From Cyclina sinensis (Eukaryota; Mollusca; Bivalvia; Venerida; Veneridae): a stretch of DNA of 64,000 nt. Shown here one piece after another: positions 53,282 to 64,000 of this stretch. Numbering within the stretch: position 1 is the stretch's first letter; every line of letters begins with the position of its first letter. Below the pieces are notes generated by a model, which did no database searches, had not been told where the DNA came from, and was given only the letters and a program-made list of their open reading frames with translations. The stretch is taken from assembly GCA_012932295.1 (NCBI GenBank), contig JAAONU010000019.1, positions 30,791,913 through 30,855,912 of the forward strand. The letters run 5' to 3'. A program made the position numbers and the translations under genes.

Positions 53282-53760
53282 TTCAGTCACTATACAACGA
53301 TATAGAAAACTAAAAAATATTATCCTCAATAAAACCCTTACCTAATTATACCCCCTAAACGAAGTTTAGGGGATATCTAGGAGTCACCCGGTGGTTGATC
53401 GGTCGGGCGGGCGGTCGGTCGGACGGTCTGTTGCAAACTAATGGTTTGAATTCAATGCAACTTCATACAATGATCAAACACAATGACAGAAAGTGCAGTG
53501 TACAAGAGCTATAAATATATCTTCAGTCACTATACAACGATATAGAAAACTAAAAAATATTATCCTCAATAAAACCCTTACCTAATTATACCCCCTAAAC
53601 GAAGTTTGGGGGATATCTAAGAGTCACCCGGTGGTTGATCGGTCTGGCGGGCGGTCGGTCGGACGGTCTGTTGCAAACTATTGGTTTGAATTCTATGCAA
53701 CTTCATACAATGATTCAAGGACAATGACAGAAAGTGCAGTGTACAAGAGCTTTAACTCTA
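53282..53760 (+). repeat. 240-bp direct tandem duplication in unit 1
   Basis: TTCAGTCACTATACAACGAT and the following sequence through the GGTCGG-rich stretch occur at 53282 and again at 53522 with few differences. Units 2 and 3 have only one copy. Confidence 0.9.
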
Positions 53761-54893
53761 TCTTCACTATTTGCACATTTATTCCCCTTTGTTGCTTTTC
53801 CTTGTCGGGAATATAACTTGAACCTAATTGTTGGAATTCAATGCAACTTCATACAATGAACAAGCAAAATGACAGAAAGTGCAGTGTATAAGAGCTATAA
53901 CTCTATCATCTCTATTTGCACAGTTATAACCCTTTGTTGGTTTTCCTTGTCCGGAGGATAACTTGAAAACTAATTGTTGGAATTCAATGCAACTTCATAC
54001 AATAATCAAGCACAATGAGTGGAGGTGCGGTGTACAAGAGCCATAATTCCATCTTCAGTATTTGCAGAATTAATGCCCTTTGTTGGTTTTCCTTGTCCGG
54101 AGGATAACTTGAAAAGTAATGGTTGGAATTCAATGCAACTTCATACAATGTCCAACCACAGTGAAAGGAAATTCAGTGTACTAGAACCACAACTATCTTT
54201 AATTGCCCACAACCATAACTCTATTTCAATTCTTTTACAATGTATTCTGTTACTAATAACTTGCTCAGTTCCGAAGCAGTCTTGCGGGGGTATTAATCAC
54301 ATTTAGTGAACGCTCTAGTTTTGAAATAATTTCACAGAAAGGTTCTTGCGATGACTTTATTTCAAATTCCTTCAAATCATGTAGTTTGTTAAAAGGAAAG
54401 AAACTTGGTAGACAGTGGTCGGGCACGTTTAGACTATACGACAATATGGAAAACTTTGAAAAATATTCTCCTGTGAAACCCCTGGCTAAATTTCAATGTT
54501 CTTTCAAAAAATTATTCCCTTTGTGGACCTTTATAATATTTGTTTGGGTAAGGTTGGTTAAAAGAAATTTTAAACACATGGACAAGTTTGGAAACATATT
54601 TTAACCTTGACATACTGATCCGCGTTCTTTTTTTTGGAATTTACAGCACAATATGTACAATGGTTCTAAGGTGAGCGATAAAAGGCCATCATGGCCCTCT
54701 TGTTTATAATTCCTTGAAGTAAGGATTTTCGAATTACTACATTAAGGTCATTTATGTGAATAAAACGAAGACGAACTCATTACAGAACGCGTTTCGATAA
54801 TTTTAATGTCTTCTCCATGTGTAACTATTACAAAAGTTATAAAATTATAACAATAGCCAAAGTCATGTAGCTATATTTCAATATAGGGTTCAC

Positions 54894-55010
54894 GCACGTT
54901 TTCTCGTGTTATAACATCTGCAGAATCCCAAGGGAAGGTTGGTACCCGTGCCCTACGGGCACCAACATTCCCATGGGATTCTGCAGATGTTATGACACGA
55001 AAAAACGTGC
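54894..55010. repeat. long hairpin, unit 1
   Basis: GCACGTTTTCTCGTGTTATA and the next 35 bases are mirrored by a right arm ending CACGAAAAAACGTGC, around a short GCCCT loop. Arms of about 55 bp are near-perfect. In unit 3 most of the right arm is missing (63618-63710). Confidence 0.85.
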
Positions 55011-55104
55011 TTTAACGCTATTCTAGCATAACATGGTCGACATAACATGGTCTAGAAAAGACATTTTTACGGAAAAAAAAATCAGTAATAGTATAGTCGC
55101 CTTT

Positions 55105-55289
55105 AGTTATAACAATAGCCAAAGTCATGTAGTTATATAACAATAGCCAAAGTCATGTAGTTATATAACAATAGCCAAAGTCATGTAGTTATATATCAAT
55201 AGCCAAAGTCATGTAGTTATATATCAATAACCAAAGTCATGTAGTTATATAAAATTAGCCAAAGTCATATAGATATAATTATAAAAATA
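55105..55289 (+). repeat. 28-bp satellite array II, short
   Basis: About six to seven units sit between composite units 1 and 2, ending in the variant AAAATTAGCCAAAGTCATAT that also closes array III. Confidence 0.9.
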
Positions 55290-55393
55290 GCCAGTCATAT
55301 AATTGCGTTACGCCAATTACGTCATGAAAAGACGTCATGATCATCAAAATCTGACGTTGTTTCTACGCTACCTGTGTTTCCCAAAACAGAAAA

Positions 55394-55456
55394 ATGAAGT
55401 TCAGTAGTAACAAAGTTTTTTTATTTAACACAATTATTTTTGCTATCAACGTATAA
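55394..55456 (+). CDS. 20-codon ORF, unit 2
   Basis: It reads MKFSSNKVFLFNTIIFAINV and stop, followed by AGGTAAGAAA. It differs from unit 1 at two residues. It is the same candidate first exon with the same doubts. Confidence 0.3.
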   Translation: MKFSSNKVFLFNTIIFAINV

Positions 55457-56652
55457 GGTAAGAAATTCATTTAATTATAAGATTGTCTTGTAGGCTAGGT
55501 AAAGACGCGATTTTCAGATATATTGCACATTATTTTGTAGACTTCCCTTCTTGTTTTAGGTGTGTTTTCAGGCAATAACGAATGTTTGTCCTATTTGAAT
55601 CTATTCTTTATTTTTATTGACATATTACCCTGTAAAGGACCATCATTACAAAATATTAACTTTATCTGAATAGATATATTATCTATAGAATTAGAATCTA
55701 TATAATTAGAATCTATAGAATTAGATTTTATGTCTTAATGAATAACAGGATTAGGTGCTAAACATCTTCAAGATGACACTTTCTGTTATCAACTCAATGG
55801 AATTTACTGCATTGAAGCATATTGTGCTATCAACTGTAAAAAGTTCTTTTTTTTTTCTGAGGAATGTTGCTAGGGTGTTTACATCCTCTACAGCCAAATT
55901 CATGCGAAAAAATCTAAAATTTTATTGCTACTTTTATTAAGTCGTAAGTATGACTTCAAGTTTGAAAGGAATTATGAATAAATTGGTTTTCAGACTTTTG
56001 TACCTCAAATTAAAATCAAGAATCGTAATTTCTTTATGTATTGATGCGTACATCGGCTTTTGTCGAGTCAGTGAACACATCCACAGACTATTTCTCGCAA
56101 AGATTTTATAAGTACGCATATTTTTACGATTTTATCAGTCATTATCATTTTTATTTTTTTAAATTTTACGGCTTTTGTACAATAAAAAACAAATACGCAT
56201 GAACAAAACTATTTTCTACTTACGATACTGATGAGAATTACAACCTGTTTTCCGTAAGATTTCAACAGATTTAAGCCCTGCATTCTTGTTACAACACTGA
56301 AATCAACCAAAAGAATGTGCAAACACACGAATTATACAGAAATATAGAAGCAAAAGTTTGTTGTTACAGAGCACAAAAACTAATTTATTTAAAATATGTA
56401 ATAGCGGATTGCAAAAAAAGTAAGCTAAACAAAGAAACAGTCATCGAACTACAAAACATATCTGCCTATACCCTAGGAAGGTTCTGAAATAAGTAATATA
56501 CTGGGCAGGTAAACAAAGGTCATAAAAAACTTAGTCATCATAGTCTCTGTAATTTGATTTGTTAAGCGAACAAAAAGTAACTGTCAATTTTAACAGACAA
56601 AATTCACATTAAAATACTATATATATGGTTTTCTTTATTTAAGAAGCAGTTC

Positions 56653-56892
56653 TTAAACAGGTTTAATTCTATGACCTGGGTATTCATCAAGCTTTGCGGG
56701 GGCCTTAGACGAAATTTCCACACACCAGTAAGAGGATCCTTCTAAAGAGTAATCTGAATACAAAGAATACATGTTGCTGGTTATAAAACCAGAAACAAAA
56801 GCACTAGGTGAATATGAAGTGCTCAAGAGTAAGCTGTTAGAATGGGTGACTGTCCGTCGTATGTCGTTCGTCAACATTTCCCTGATCTTCAT
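56653..56892 (-). CDS. 79-codon ORF, unit 2
   Basis: This is a copy of the unit 1 ORF with SYWCVEIS in place of SYSVCEIS and three or four other residue changes (F3I, S44L, D70E). The acceptor-like TATTCAG is kept. Function unknown. Confidence 0.35.
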   Translation of the reverse strand: MKIREMLTNDIRRTVTHSNSLLLSTSYSPSAFVSGFITSNMYSLYSDYSLEGSSYWCVEISSKAPAKLDEYPGHRIKPV

Positions 56893-57535
56893 CTCCTCCT
56901 AAACCACGCGGCCAATTTTAACCAAACTTCACAAGAATATTCCTGAATTATTTTTTTTTAAATTCCATGCAGAACTCTTTAGAAACTCTTAGCAACCACC
57001 TACCAAATTTCAAAATAATTTCACAAAAGTGTTCCTGTGGCGGCTCTTTACCAAATTCTTTTAAGCCATTTCGAATTCTTGAAAAAACATGTCCTACAGA
57101 GGACAGAGTTTGTTTTCACTATATGACTGCTTGCAGTTTTACAAAATATTTTTTACAAAATATAGTTCTTATGTGGCCCTTAATCAAAATTCTTCACACC
57201 ATCATGATCCTTAATAAACATAGCCGACAGAGGCTGGGAAATGTTTTCACTTTATGACCATAATATGGAAACCGCTTGCACATTTTGAAAATATTTTCCC
57301 ACAAATGCTCCTTTTTTAAAGTCCCTTTAATGTTGTTTAATTTTTCTAAACTTACTGACATAGGCGGTGGGGCAAGTTTCAGTCACTATACAACGATATA
57401 GAAAACTAAAAAATATTATCCTCAATAAGACCCTTACCTAAATATACCCCCTAAACGAAGTTTGGGGGATATCTAGGAGTCATCCGGTGGTTGATCGGTC
57501 GGGCGGGCGGTCGGTCGGACGGTCTGTTGCAAACT

Positions 57536-60500
57536 AACAATAACCAAAGTCATGTAGTTATATATCAATAACCAAAGTCATGTAGTTATATAACAATTGC
57601 CAAAGTCATGTAGTTATATAACAATAGCCAAAGTCATGTAGTTATATAAAAATAACCAAAGCCATGTAGTTATATAACAATAGCTAAAGTCATGTAGTTA
57701 TATAACAATAGCCAAAGTCATGTAGTTATATAACAATAGCCAAAGTCATGTAGTTATATATCAATAACCAAGGCCATGTAGTTATATAACAATAGCCAAA
57801 GTCATGTAGTTATATATCAATAACCAAAGTCATGTAGTTATATAACAATAGCCAAAGTCATGTAGTTATATATCAATAGCCAAAGTCATGTAGTTATATA
57901 TCAATAACCAAAGTCATGTAGTTATATATCAATAACCAAAGTCATGTAGTTATATAACAATAGCCAAAGTCATGTAGTTATATATCATTAACCAAAGCCA
58001 TGTAGTTATATAACAATAGCCAAAGTCATGTAGTTATATATCAATAACCAAAGTCATGTAGTTATATAACAATAGCCAAAGTCATGTAGTTATATATCAA
58101 TAGCCAAAGTCATGTAGTTATATATCAATTACCAAAGCCATGTAGTTATATATCAAAAACCAAAGCCATGTAGTTATATAACAATAGCCAAAGTCATGTA
58201 GTTATATAACAATAGCCAAAGCCATGTAGTTATATAACAATAGCCAAAGTCATGTAGTTATATAACAATAGGCAAAGTCATGTAGTTATATAACAAAAGC
58301 CAAAGTCATGTAGTTATATAACAATAGCCAAAGCCATGTAGTTATATATCAATAACCAAAGCCATGTAGTTATATATCAATAACCAAAGTCATGTAGTTA
58401 TATAACAAAAGCCAAAGTCATGTAGTTATATATCAATAGCCAAAGTCATGTAGTTATATAACAATAACCAAAGTCATGTAGTTATATATCAATAACCAAA
58501 GTCGTGTAGTTATATAAAATTAGCCAAAGCCATGTAGTTATATATCAATAACCAAAGTCATGTAGTTATATAACAATAGCCAAAGTCATGTAGTTATATA
58601 TAAATAACCAAAGTCATGTAGTTATATAACAATAGCCAAAGTCATGTAGTTATATATTAATAACCAAAGTCATGTAGTTATATAAAATTAGCCAAAGCCA
58701 TGTAGTTATATATCAAATACCAAAGTCATGTAGTTATATAACAATAACCAAAGTCATGTAGTTATATAACAATAGCCAAAGTCATGTAGTTATATAACAA
58801 TAGCCAAAGTCATGTAGTTATATAACAATAGCCAAAGTCATGTAGTTATATAACAATAACCAAAGCCATGTAGTTATATAACAATAGCCAAAGTCATGTA
58901 GTTATATATCAAAAATTAAAGTCATGTAGTTATATATCAATAACCAAAGTCATGTAGTTATATAAAATTAGCCAAAGCCATGTAGTTATATATCAATAAC
59001 CAAAGTCATGTAGTTATACAACAATAACCAAAGTCATGTAGTTATATAACAATAGCCAAAGTCATGTAGTTATATATCAATAACCAAAGTCATGTAGTTA
59101 TATAAAATTAGCCAAAGCCATGTAGTTATATATCAATAACCAAAGTCATGTAGTTATATAACAATAACCAAAGTCATGTAGTTATATAACAATAGCCAAA
59201 GTCATGTAGTTATATAACAATAGCCAAAGTCATGTAGTTATATAACAATAGCCAAAGTCATGTAGTTATATAAAATTAGCCAAAGCCATGTAGTTATATA
59301 TCAATAACCAAAGTCATGTAGTTATATAACAATAGCCAAAGTCATGTAGTTATATATCAATAACCAAAGTCATGTAGTTATATAACAATAGCCAAAGTCA
59401 TGTAGTTATATATCAATAACCAAAGTCATGTAGTTATATAACAAAAGCCAAAGTCATGTAGTTATATATCAATAACCAAAGTCATGTAGTTATATAACAA
59501 TAGCCAAAGTCATGTAGTTATAAAACAATAACCAAAGTCATGTAGTTATATATCAATAACCAAAGCCATGTAGTTATATAACAATAGCCAAAGTCATGTA
59601 GTTATATATAAATAACCAAAGTCATGTAGTTATATAACAATAACCAAAGCCATGTAGTTATATAACAATAGCCAAAACCATGTAGTTATAAAACAATAAC
59701 CAAAGTCATGTAGTTTTATAACAATAGCCAAAGTCATGTAGTTATATAACAATAGCCAAAGGCATGTAGTTATATAACAATAGCCAAAGTCATGTAGTTA
59801 TATAACAATAGGCAAAGTCATGTAGTTATATAACAATAGCCAAAGTCATGTAGTTATATAACAATAGCGAAAGTCATGTAGTTATATATCAATAACCAAA
59901 GTCATGTAGTTATATATCAATAACCAAAGTCATGTAGTTATATAACAATAGCCAAAGTCATGTAGTTATATATCAATAACCAAAGTCATGTAGTTATATA
60001 TCAATAGCCAAAGAGATGTAGCTATATATCAATAGCCAAAGTCATATAGCTATATATCAATCGCCAAAGTCATGTAATTATATTCTTATAGCCAAAGTCA
60101 TGTAGTTATATATCAATAGCCAAAGTCATGTAGTTATATAAAATTAGCCAAAGCCATGTAGTTATATATCAATAACCAAAGTCATGTAGTTATATAACAA
60201 TAGCCAAAGTCATGTAGCTATATATCAATAGCCAAAGACATGTAGCTATATATCAATAGCCAAAGTCATATAGCTATATATCAATCGCTAAAGTCATGTA
60301 ATTATATTCTTATAGCCAAAGTCATGTAGTTATATATCAATAGCCAAAGTCATGTAGTTATATAAAATTAGCCAAAGCCATGTAGTTATATATCAATAAC
60401 CAAAGTCATGTAGTTATATAACAATAGCCAAAGCCATGTAGTTATATATCAATAACCAAAGTCATGTAGTTATATAACAATAGCCAAAGCCATGTAGTTA

Positions 60501-60589
60501 TATATCAATAACCAAAGTCATGTAGTTATATATCAATAACCAAAGTCATGTAGTTATATAAAATTAGCCAAAGTCATATAGATATAATT
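57536..60589 (+). repeat. 28-bp satellite array III, 108 units in register
   Basis: Satellite units run without interruption. From the first AACAATAACC at 57536 to the AAAATTAGCC at 60560 is 3024 bp, exactly 108 x 28. Intermediate AAAATTAGCC variants (58516, 58684, 58964, 59104, 59272, 60140, 60364) are all multiples of 28 apart. Main variants are AACAATAGCC, ATCAATAACC and AAAATTAGCC. Each unit with TTATATAAC carries the palindrome GTTATATAAC. Confidence 0.95.
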
Positions 60590-60702
60590 ATAAAAATAGC
60601 CAGTCATATAATTGCGTTACGCCAATTACGTCATGAAAAGATGTCATGATCATCAAAATCTGACGTTGTTTCTACGCTACCTGTGTTTCCCAAAACAGAA
60701 AA

Positions 60703-60765
60703 ATGAAGTTCAGTAGTAACAAAGTTTTTTTATTTAACACAATTATTTTTGCTATCAACGTATAA
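60703..60765 (+). CDS. 20-codon ORF, unit 3
   Basis: The protein is identical to the unit 2 copy (MKFSSNKVFLFNTIIFAINV, stop), followed by AGGTAAGAAA. One of the three CRE-like motifs upstream is altered (ATGTCAT at about 60641). Confidence 0.3.
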   Translation: MKFSSNKVFLFNTIIFAINV

Positions 60766-61895
60766 GGTAAGAAATTCATTTAATTATAAGATTGTCTTGT
60801 AGGCTAGGTAAAGACGCGATTTTGAGATATATTGCACATTATATTATAAACATTTCTTCTTGTTTTAGGTGTGTTTAAGTCATTAATAATGAATGTTTAT
60901 CATATTTGAATCTATTCTTTACTTCTTTACTTTTATTGATATGTTATCATGCATATGACCATCGTTTATAAAATATTAACTTTATCTGAATAGATATATT
61001 ATCTATAGAGTTAGAATTGATATCTTAATGAGTAAGAGGAGTAGGTACAAAATATTTTCAAGATGACGCTTTCTCAAATCGAATCATTGGCATTTACTGC
61101 ACTAAAGCATATATGCTATCATCTGTTCTGTATCTTTTTTTTTTCCTGAGGAATGTTGCTAGGGTGTTTACATCCTCTATAGCCAAATTCATGTGATAAA
61201 ATCTAAAATTTCCCTGCTGAAGTCTGACTTCAAGTTTGAAATGAATTATGAATTAATTGGTTTTCAGAATTTTATACCTCAAATCAAAATCAAGAATCGT
61301 AAGTTCATTATGTATTGATGCACACATCGGATTTTGTCGAGTCAGTGATCACGTCCACGGACTATTTCTCGCAAAGATTTTATATTCATAAATATTTTTT
61401 ACGATTTTATCAGTCATTATCTTTTTCATTTTTTTAAAATTTACGGCTTTTGCACAGTAAAAAGTATGAACAAAACTATTTTCCACTTACGATACTGATG
61501 AGAATTTCAACCTGTTTTCCGTAAGATTTCAATAGAAGTAAGCCCTGCCTTCTTGTTATGACACTGAAATAAACCAAAAGAATAATACAGAAATTTAGAA
61601 GCAAAGGTTTGTTGTTACAGATCACAAAAACTAATTTATTTAAAATATACAATAGTTAAAAAAGTAAGCTAAACAAAGAAACAGTCATCGAACTACAAAA
61701 ATATCTACCTATACCCTAAGAAGGTTCTGAAACTAGTAATGTACTGGGCAGGTAAAGCAAGGTCATAAAAAACTTAGTCATCATAGTCTCTGTAATTTGA
61801 TTTGTTAAGCGAACAAAAAGAAACTGTCAATTTCAACAGACAAAATTCACATTAAATTACTGTATATATGGTTTTCATTATTTGAGAGGCAGTTC

Positions 61896-62135
61896 TTAAA
61901 CAGGTTTAATTCTATGACCTGGGTAATCATCAAGCTTTGCGGGGGCCTTAGACGAAATTTCCACACACAAGTAAGAGGATCCTTCCAAAAAGTGATATGA
62001 ATACGAAGAATACATGTTGTTGGTTATAAAACCAGAAACAAAAGCACTAGGTGAATATGAAGTGCTCAAGAGTAAGCTGTTAGAATGGGTGACTGTCCGT
62101 CGTATGTCGTTCGTCAACATTTCCCTGAACTTCAT
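61896..62135 (-). CDS. 79-codon ORF, unit 3
   Basis: This copy has SYLCVEIS and a YSYHFLEG segment. The acceptor-like CAG is changed to CAT here, so the spliced-exon reading would not hold for this copy, but the whole ORF stays open. Confidence 0.3.
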   Translation of the reverse strand: MKFREMLTNDIRRTVTHSNSLLLSTSYSPSAFVSGFITNNMYSSYSYHFLEGSSYLCVEISSKAPAKLDDYPGHRIKPV

Positions 62136-63788
62136 CTGCTCCTAAACCACGCGGCCAATTTTGACCAAACTTCACAAGAATATTCCTAAATTATCTTTTT
62201 TAAATTCAATGTAGAACTCTTGTTGCCATGCCGAGATTATTGAGAAACTCTTAGCAACCACCTACCAAATTTCAAAATAATTTCACAAAAGTGTTCCTGT
62301 GGCGGCTCTTTACCAAATTCTTTTACGAAGTTTGGGGGATATCTAGGAGTCACCCGGTGGTTAGTCGGTCGGGCAGGCGGTCGGTCGGTCGGACGGTCTG
62401 TTGCAAACTAACGGTTTGAATTCAATGCAACTTCATACAATGATCCAACACAATGACAGAAAGTGCAGTGTACAAGAGCTATAAATATATCTTCAGTACT
62501 TGCACAGTTATTGCACTTTGTTGGTTTTCCTTGTCCGGGGCATAACTTGAAAACTACTGGTTGGAATTCAATGCAACTTAATACAATGATTCAAGCACAA
62601 TGACAGGAAGTGCAGTGTACAAGAGCTTTTACTCTATCTTCACTATTTGCACGCTTATTCCCCTTTGTTGCTTTTCCTTGTCGGGAATATAACTTGAAAA
62701 CTAATTGTTGGAATTCAATGCAACTTCATACAATGAACAAGCAAAATGACAGAAAGTACAATGTATAAGAGCTATAACTCTATCATCTCTATTTGCACAG
62801 TTATAACCCTTTGTTGGTTTTCCTTGTCCGGAGGATAACTTGAAAAGTAATGGTTGGAATTCAATGCAACTTCATACAATGGTGAACCACAGTGAAAGGA
62901 AATCCAGTGTACTAGAACCACAACTATCTTTAATTGCCCACAACCATAACTCTATTTCAATTCTTTTACAATGTATTCTGTTACTAATAACTTGCTCAGT
63001 TCCGAAGCAGTCTTGCGGGGGTATTAATCACATTTAGTGAAAGCTCTAGTTTCGAAATAATTTCACAGAAAGGTTCTTGTGATGACTTTATATCAAATTC
63101 CTTCAAGTCATGTAGTTTGTTAAAAGGAAAGAAACTTGGCAGACAGTGGTCGGGCACGTTTCCACTATACGACAATATGGAAAACTTTGAAAATATTCTC
63201 CTGTGAAACCCCTGGCTAAATTTTAATGTTCTTTCACAGAAATATTCCCTTTGTGGACCTTTATCATATTTGTTTGAGTAAGGTTGGTTAAAAGAAATTT
63301 TAAACACATGGACAAGTTTGGAAATATATTTTAACCTTGACATACTGATCCGCGTTCTCTTTTTTGGAATTTACAGCACAATATGTACAATGGTTCTACG
63401 GTGAGCGATAAAAGGCCATCATGGCCCTCTTGTTTATAATTCCTTGAAGTAAGGATTTTCGAATTTTTACATTAAGGTCATTTATGTGAATAAAACGAAG
63501 ACGAACTCATTACAGAACGCGTTTCGAGAAATTTAATGTCTTCTCCATGTGTAATTATTACAAAAGTTATAAAATTATAACAATAGCCAAAGTCATGTAG
63601 CTATATTTCAATATAGGGTTCACGTACGTTTTCTCGTGTTATAACATCTGCAGAATCCCAAGGGAAGGTTGGTGCCCGTACGGCTCGGGCACGAAAAAAC
63701 GTGCTTTAACGCTATTCTAGCATAACATGGTTTAGAAAAGACATTTTTACGAAAAAAATAAATAAATAATAGTACAGTCGCCTGCAGG

Positions 63789-64000
63789 TATAACAATAGC
63801 CAAAGTCATGTAGTTATATAACAATAGCCAAAGTCATGTAGTTATATAACAATAGCCAAAGTCATGTAGTTATATAGCAATAGCCAAAGTCATGTAGTTA
63901 TATAACAATAGCCAAAGTCATGTAGTTATATAACAATAGCCAAAGTCATGTAGTTATATAACAATAGCCAAAGTCATGTAGTTACATAACAATAGCCAAA
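63789..64000 (+). repeat. 28-bp satellite array IV, continues off the window
   Basis: About seven and a half nearly identical units (AACAATAGCCAAAGTCATGT and then AGTTATAT) run to the window edge. Confidence 0.92.

Larger units (their letters stand above)
51293..55104 (+). repeat. composite unit 1, longest copy
   Basis: The order is: CRE-like cluster and 20-codon ORF (51320-51470), an AT-rich intron-like part, a minus-strand 79-codon ORF (52541-52780), an AGCTCACC-like block, a 240-bp direct duplication (53282 and 53522), GGGGGATATC-type units to about 54300, a GGTGAGCGATAAAAGGCCAT end near 54672, a single 28-bp unit at 54850, and the hairpin at 54894-55010. Units 2 and 3 repeat this order with deletions. 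Confidence 0.88.
55290..57535 (+). repeat. composite unit 2, truncated
   Basis: It has the same order as unit 1 from the CRE-like cluster (55317-55358) to GGTCTGTTGCAAACTAA. There it stops and array III begins without a gap. The GGGGGATATC units, GGTGAGCG end and hairpin are missing. Confidence 0.88.
60590..63788 (+). repeat. composite unit 3
   Basis: It has the same order as unit 1. A deletion at about 62324 joins ACCAAATTCTTTTA to CGAAGTTTGGGGGATATC, removing some 600 bp present in unit 1, and the hairpin is reduced to one arm. It ends where array IV begins. Confidence 0.88.

Noticed and set aside
55755..55940. 61-codon plus-strand ORF in unit 2 (MLNIFKMTLSVINSMEF start) as a second exon of the cassette
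   Set aside because: The reading frame is broken by stops at different places in units 1 and 3, so it is not kept as the other two ORFs are.
57536..60589. Resemblance of the 28-bp arrays to a CRISPR array
   Set aside because: There are no distinct spacers: the whole 28-bp unit repeats head to tail with point variants, and the sequence is animal nuclear DNA.
62840..63343. ORFs at 62840-63037 (+) and 62996-63343 (-), and the related one at 54019-54306
   Set aside because: They lie on GGGGGATATC-type repeat sequence; the shared residues reflect repeat identity, not a recognised protein.

Overview
The window is animal nuclear DNA, AT-rich and intron-rich. It is most likely from a bivalve mollusc. 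That call rests on the conserved animal gene it carries and on several interspersed repeat families with the look of bivalve repeats, such as elements opening near AGCTCACCTGAG and elements closing in a GGGGGCAT stem. The species cannot be named from the sequence.

From the left edge to 41614 the plus strand carries one long gene, the orthologue of BLTP2 (KIAA0100; hobbit in Drosophila). This is a bridge-like lipid transfer protein of endoplasmic reticulum-plasma membrane contact sites. I could join 44 coding exons (438-41614) by GT-AG splice sites with continuous reading phase and no internal stop. They give 6006 nt and 2001 residues ending at a TAA. Human BLTP2 is about 2235 residues, so roughly the first 230 residues lie upstream of the window. 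The GFWDK-type motif (exon 21), the SW-type motif (exon 28), a coiled coil (exon 38) and the conserved C-terminal block (exons 41-43) are all present.

The introns are full of mobile DNA. There are tRNA-derived SINEs, two with exact 12-13 bp target duplications, and several TIR elements with TA duplications. One of these holds both a Ty3/gypsy-like reverse-transcriptase scrap and a second, nested TIR element. Several bivalve-type repeats are internally tandem. Four introns also contain tandem copies of their own splice sites or of an exon. The clearest is a 30-bp repeat at 28801-29014, where almost every unit carries a branch-point-like CTAAT and a TTTCAG acceptor, and the last TTTCAG is the real acceptor of exon 30.

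From 41615 to 64000 I see no conserved gene. The region holds the BLTP2 3' flank, repeat elements, a 35-bp minisatellite (43945-45200), a fold-back element (46829-47482), a stretch with nothing recognised (47483-48519), and then a composite repeat to the window end. In the composite, multi-kilobase units (about 48520, 51293, 55290 and 60590) alternate with arrays of a 28-bp repeat. One array keeps exact 28-bp register over 3024 bp (108 units). The three longer units begin, directly after an array, with a cluster of CRE-like motifs, a 20-codon hydrophobic ORF and a GTAAG donor. They also carry a minus-strand 79-codon ORF followed by an AATAAA signal. This amplified promoter/exon-like cassette with its satellite is the least explained part of the window.
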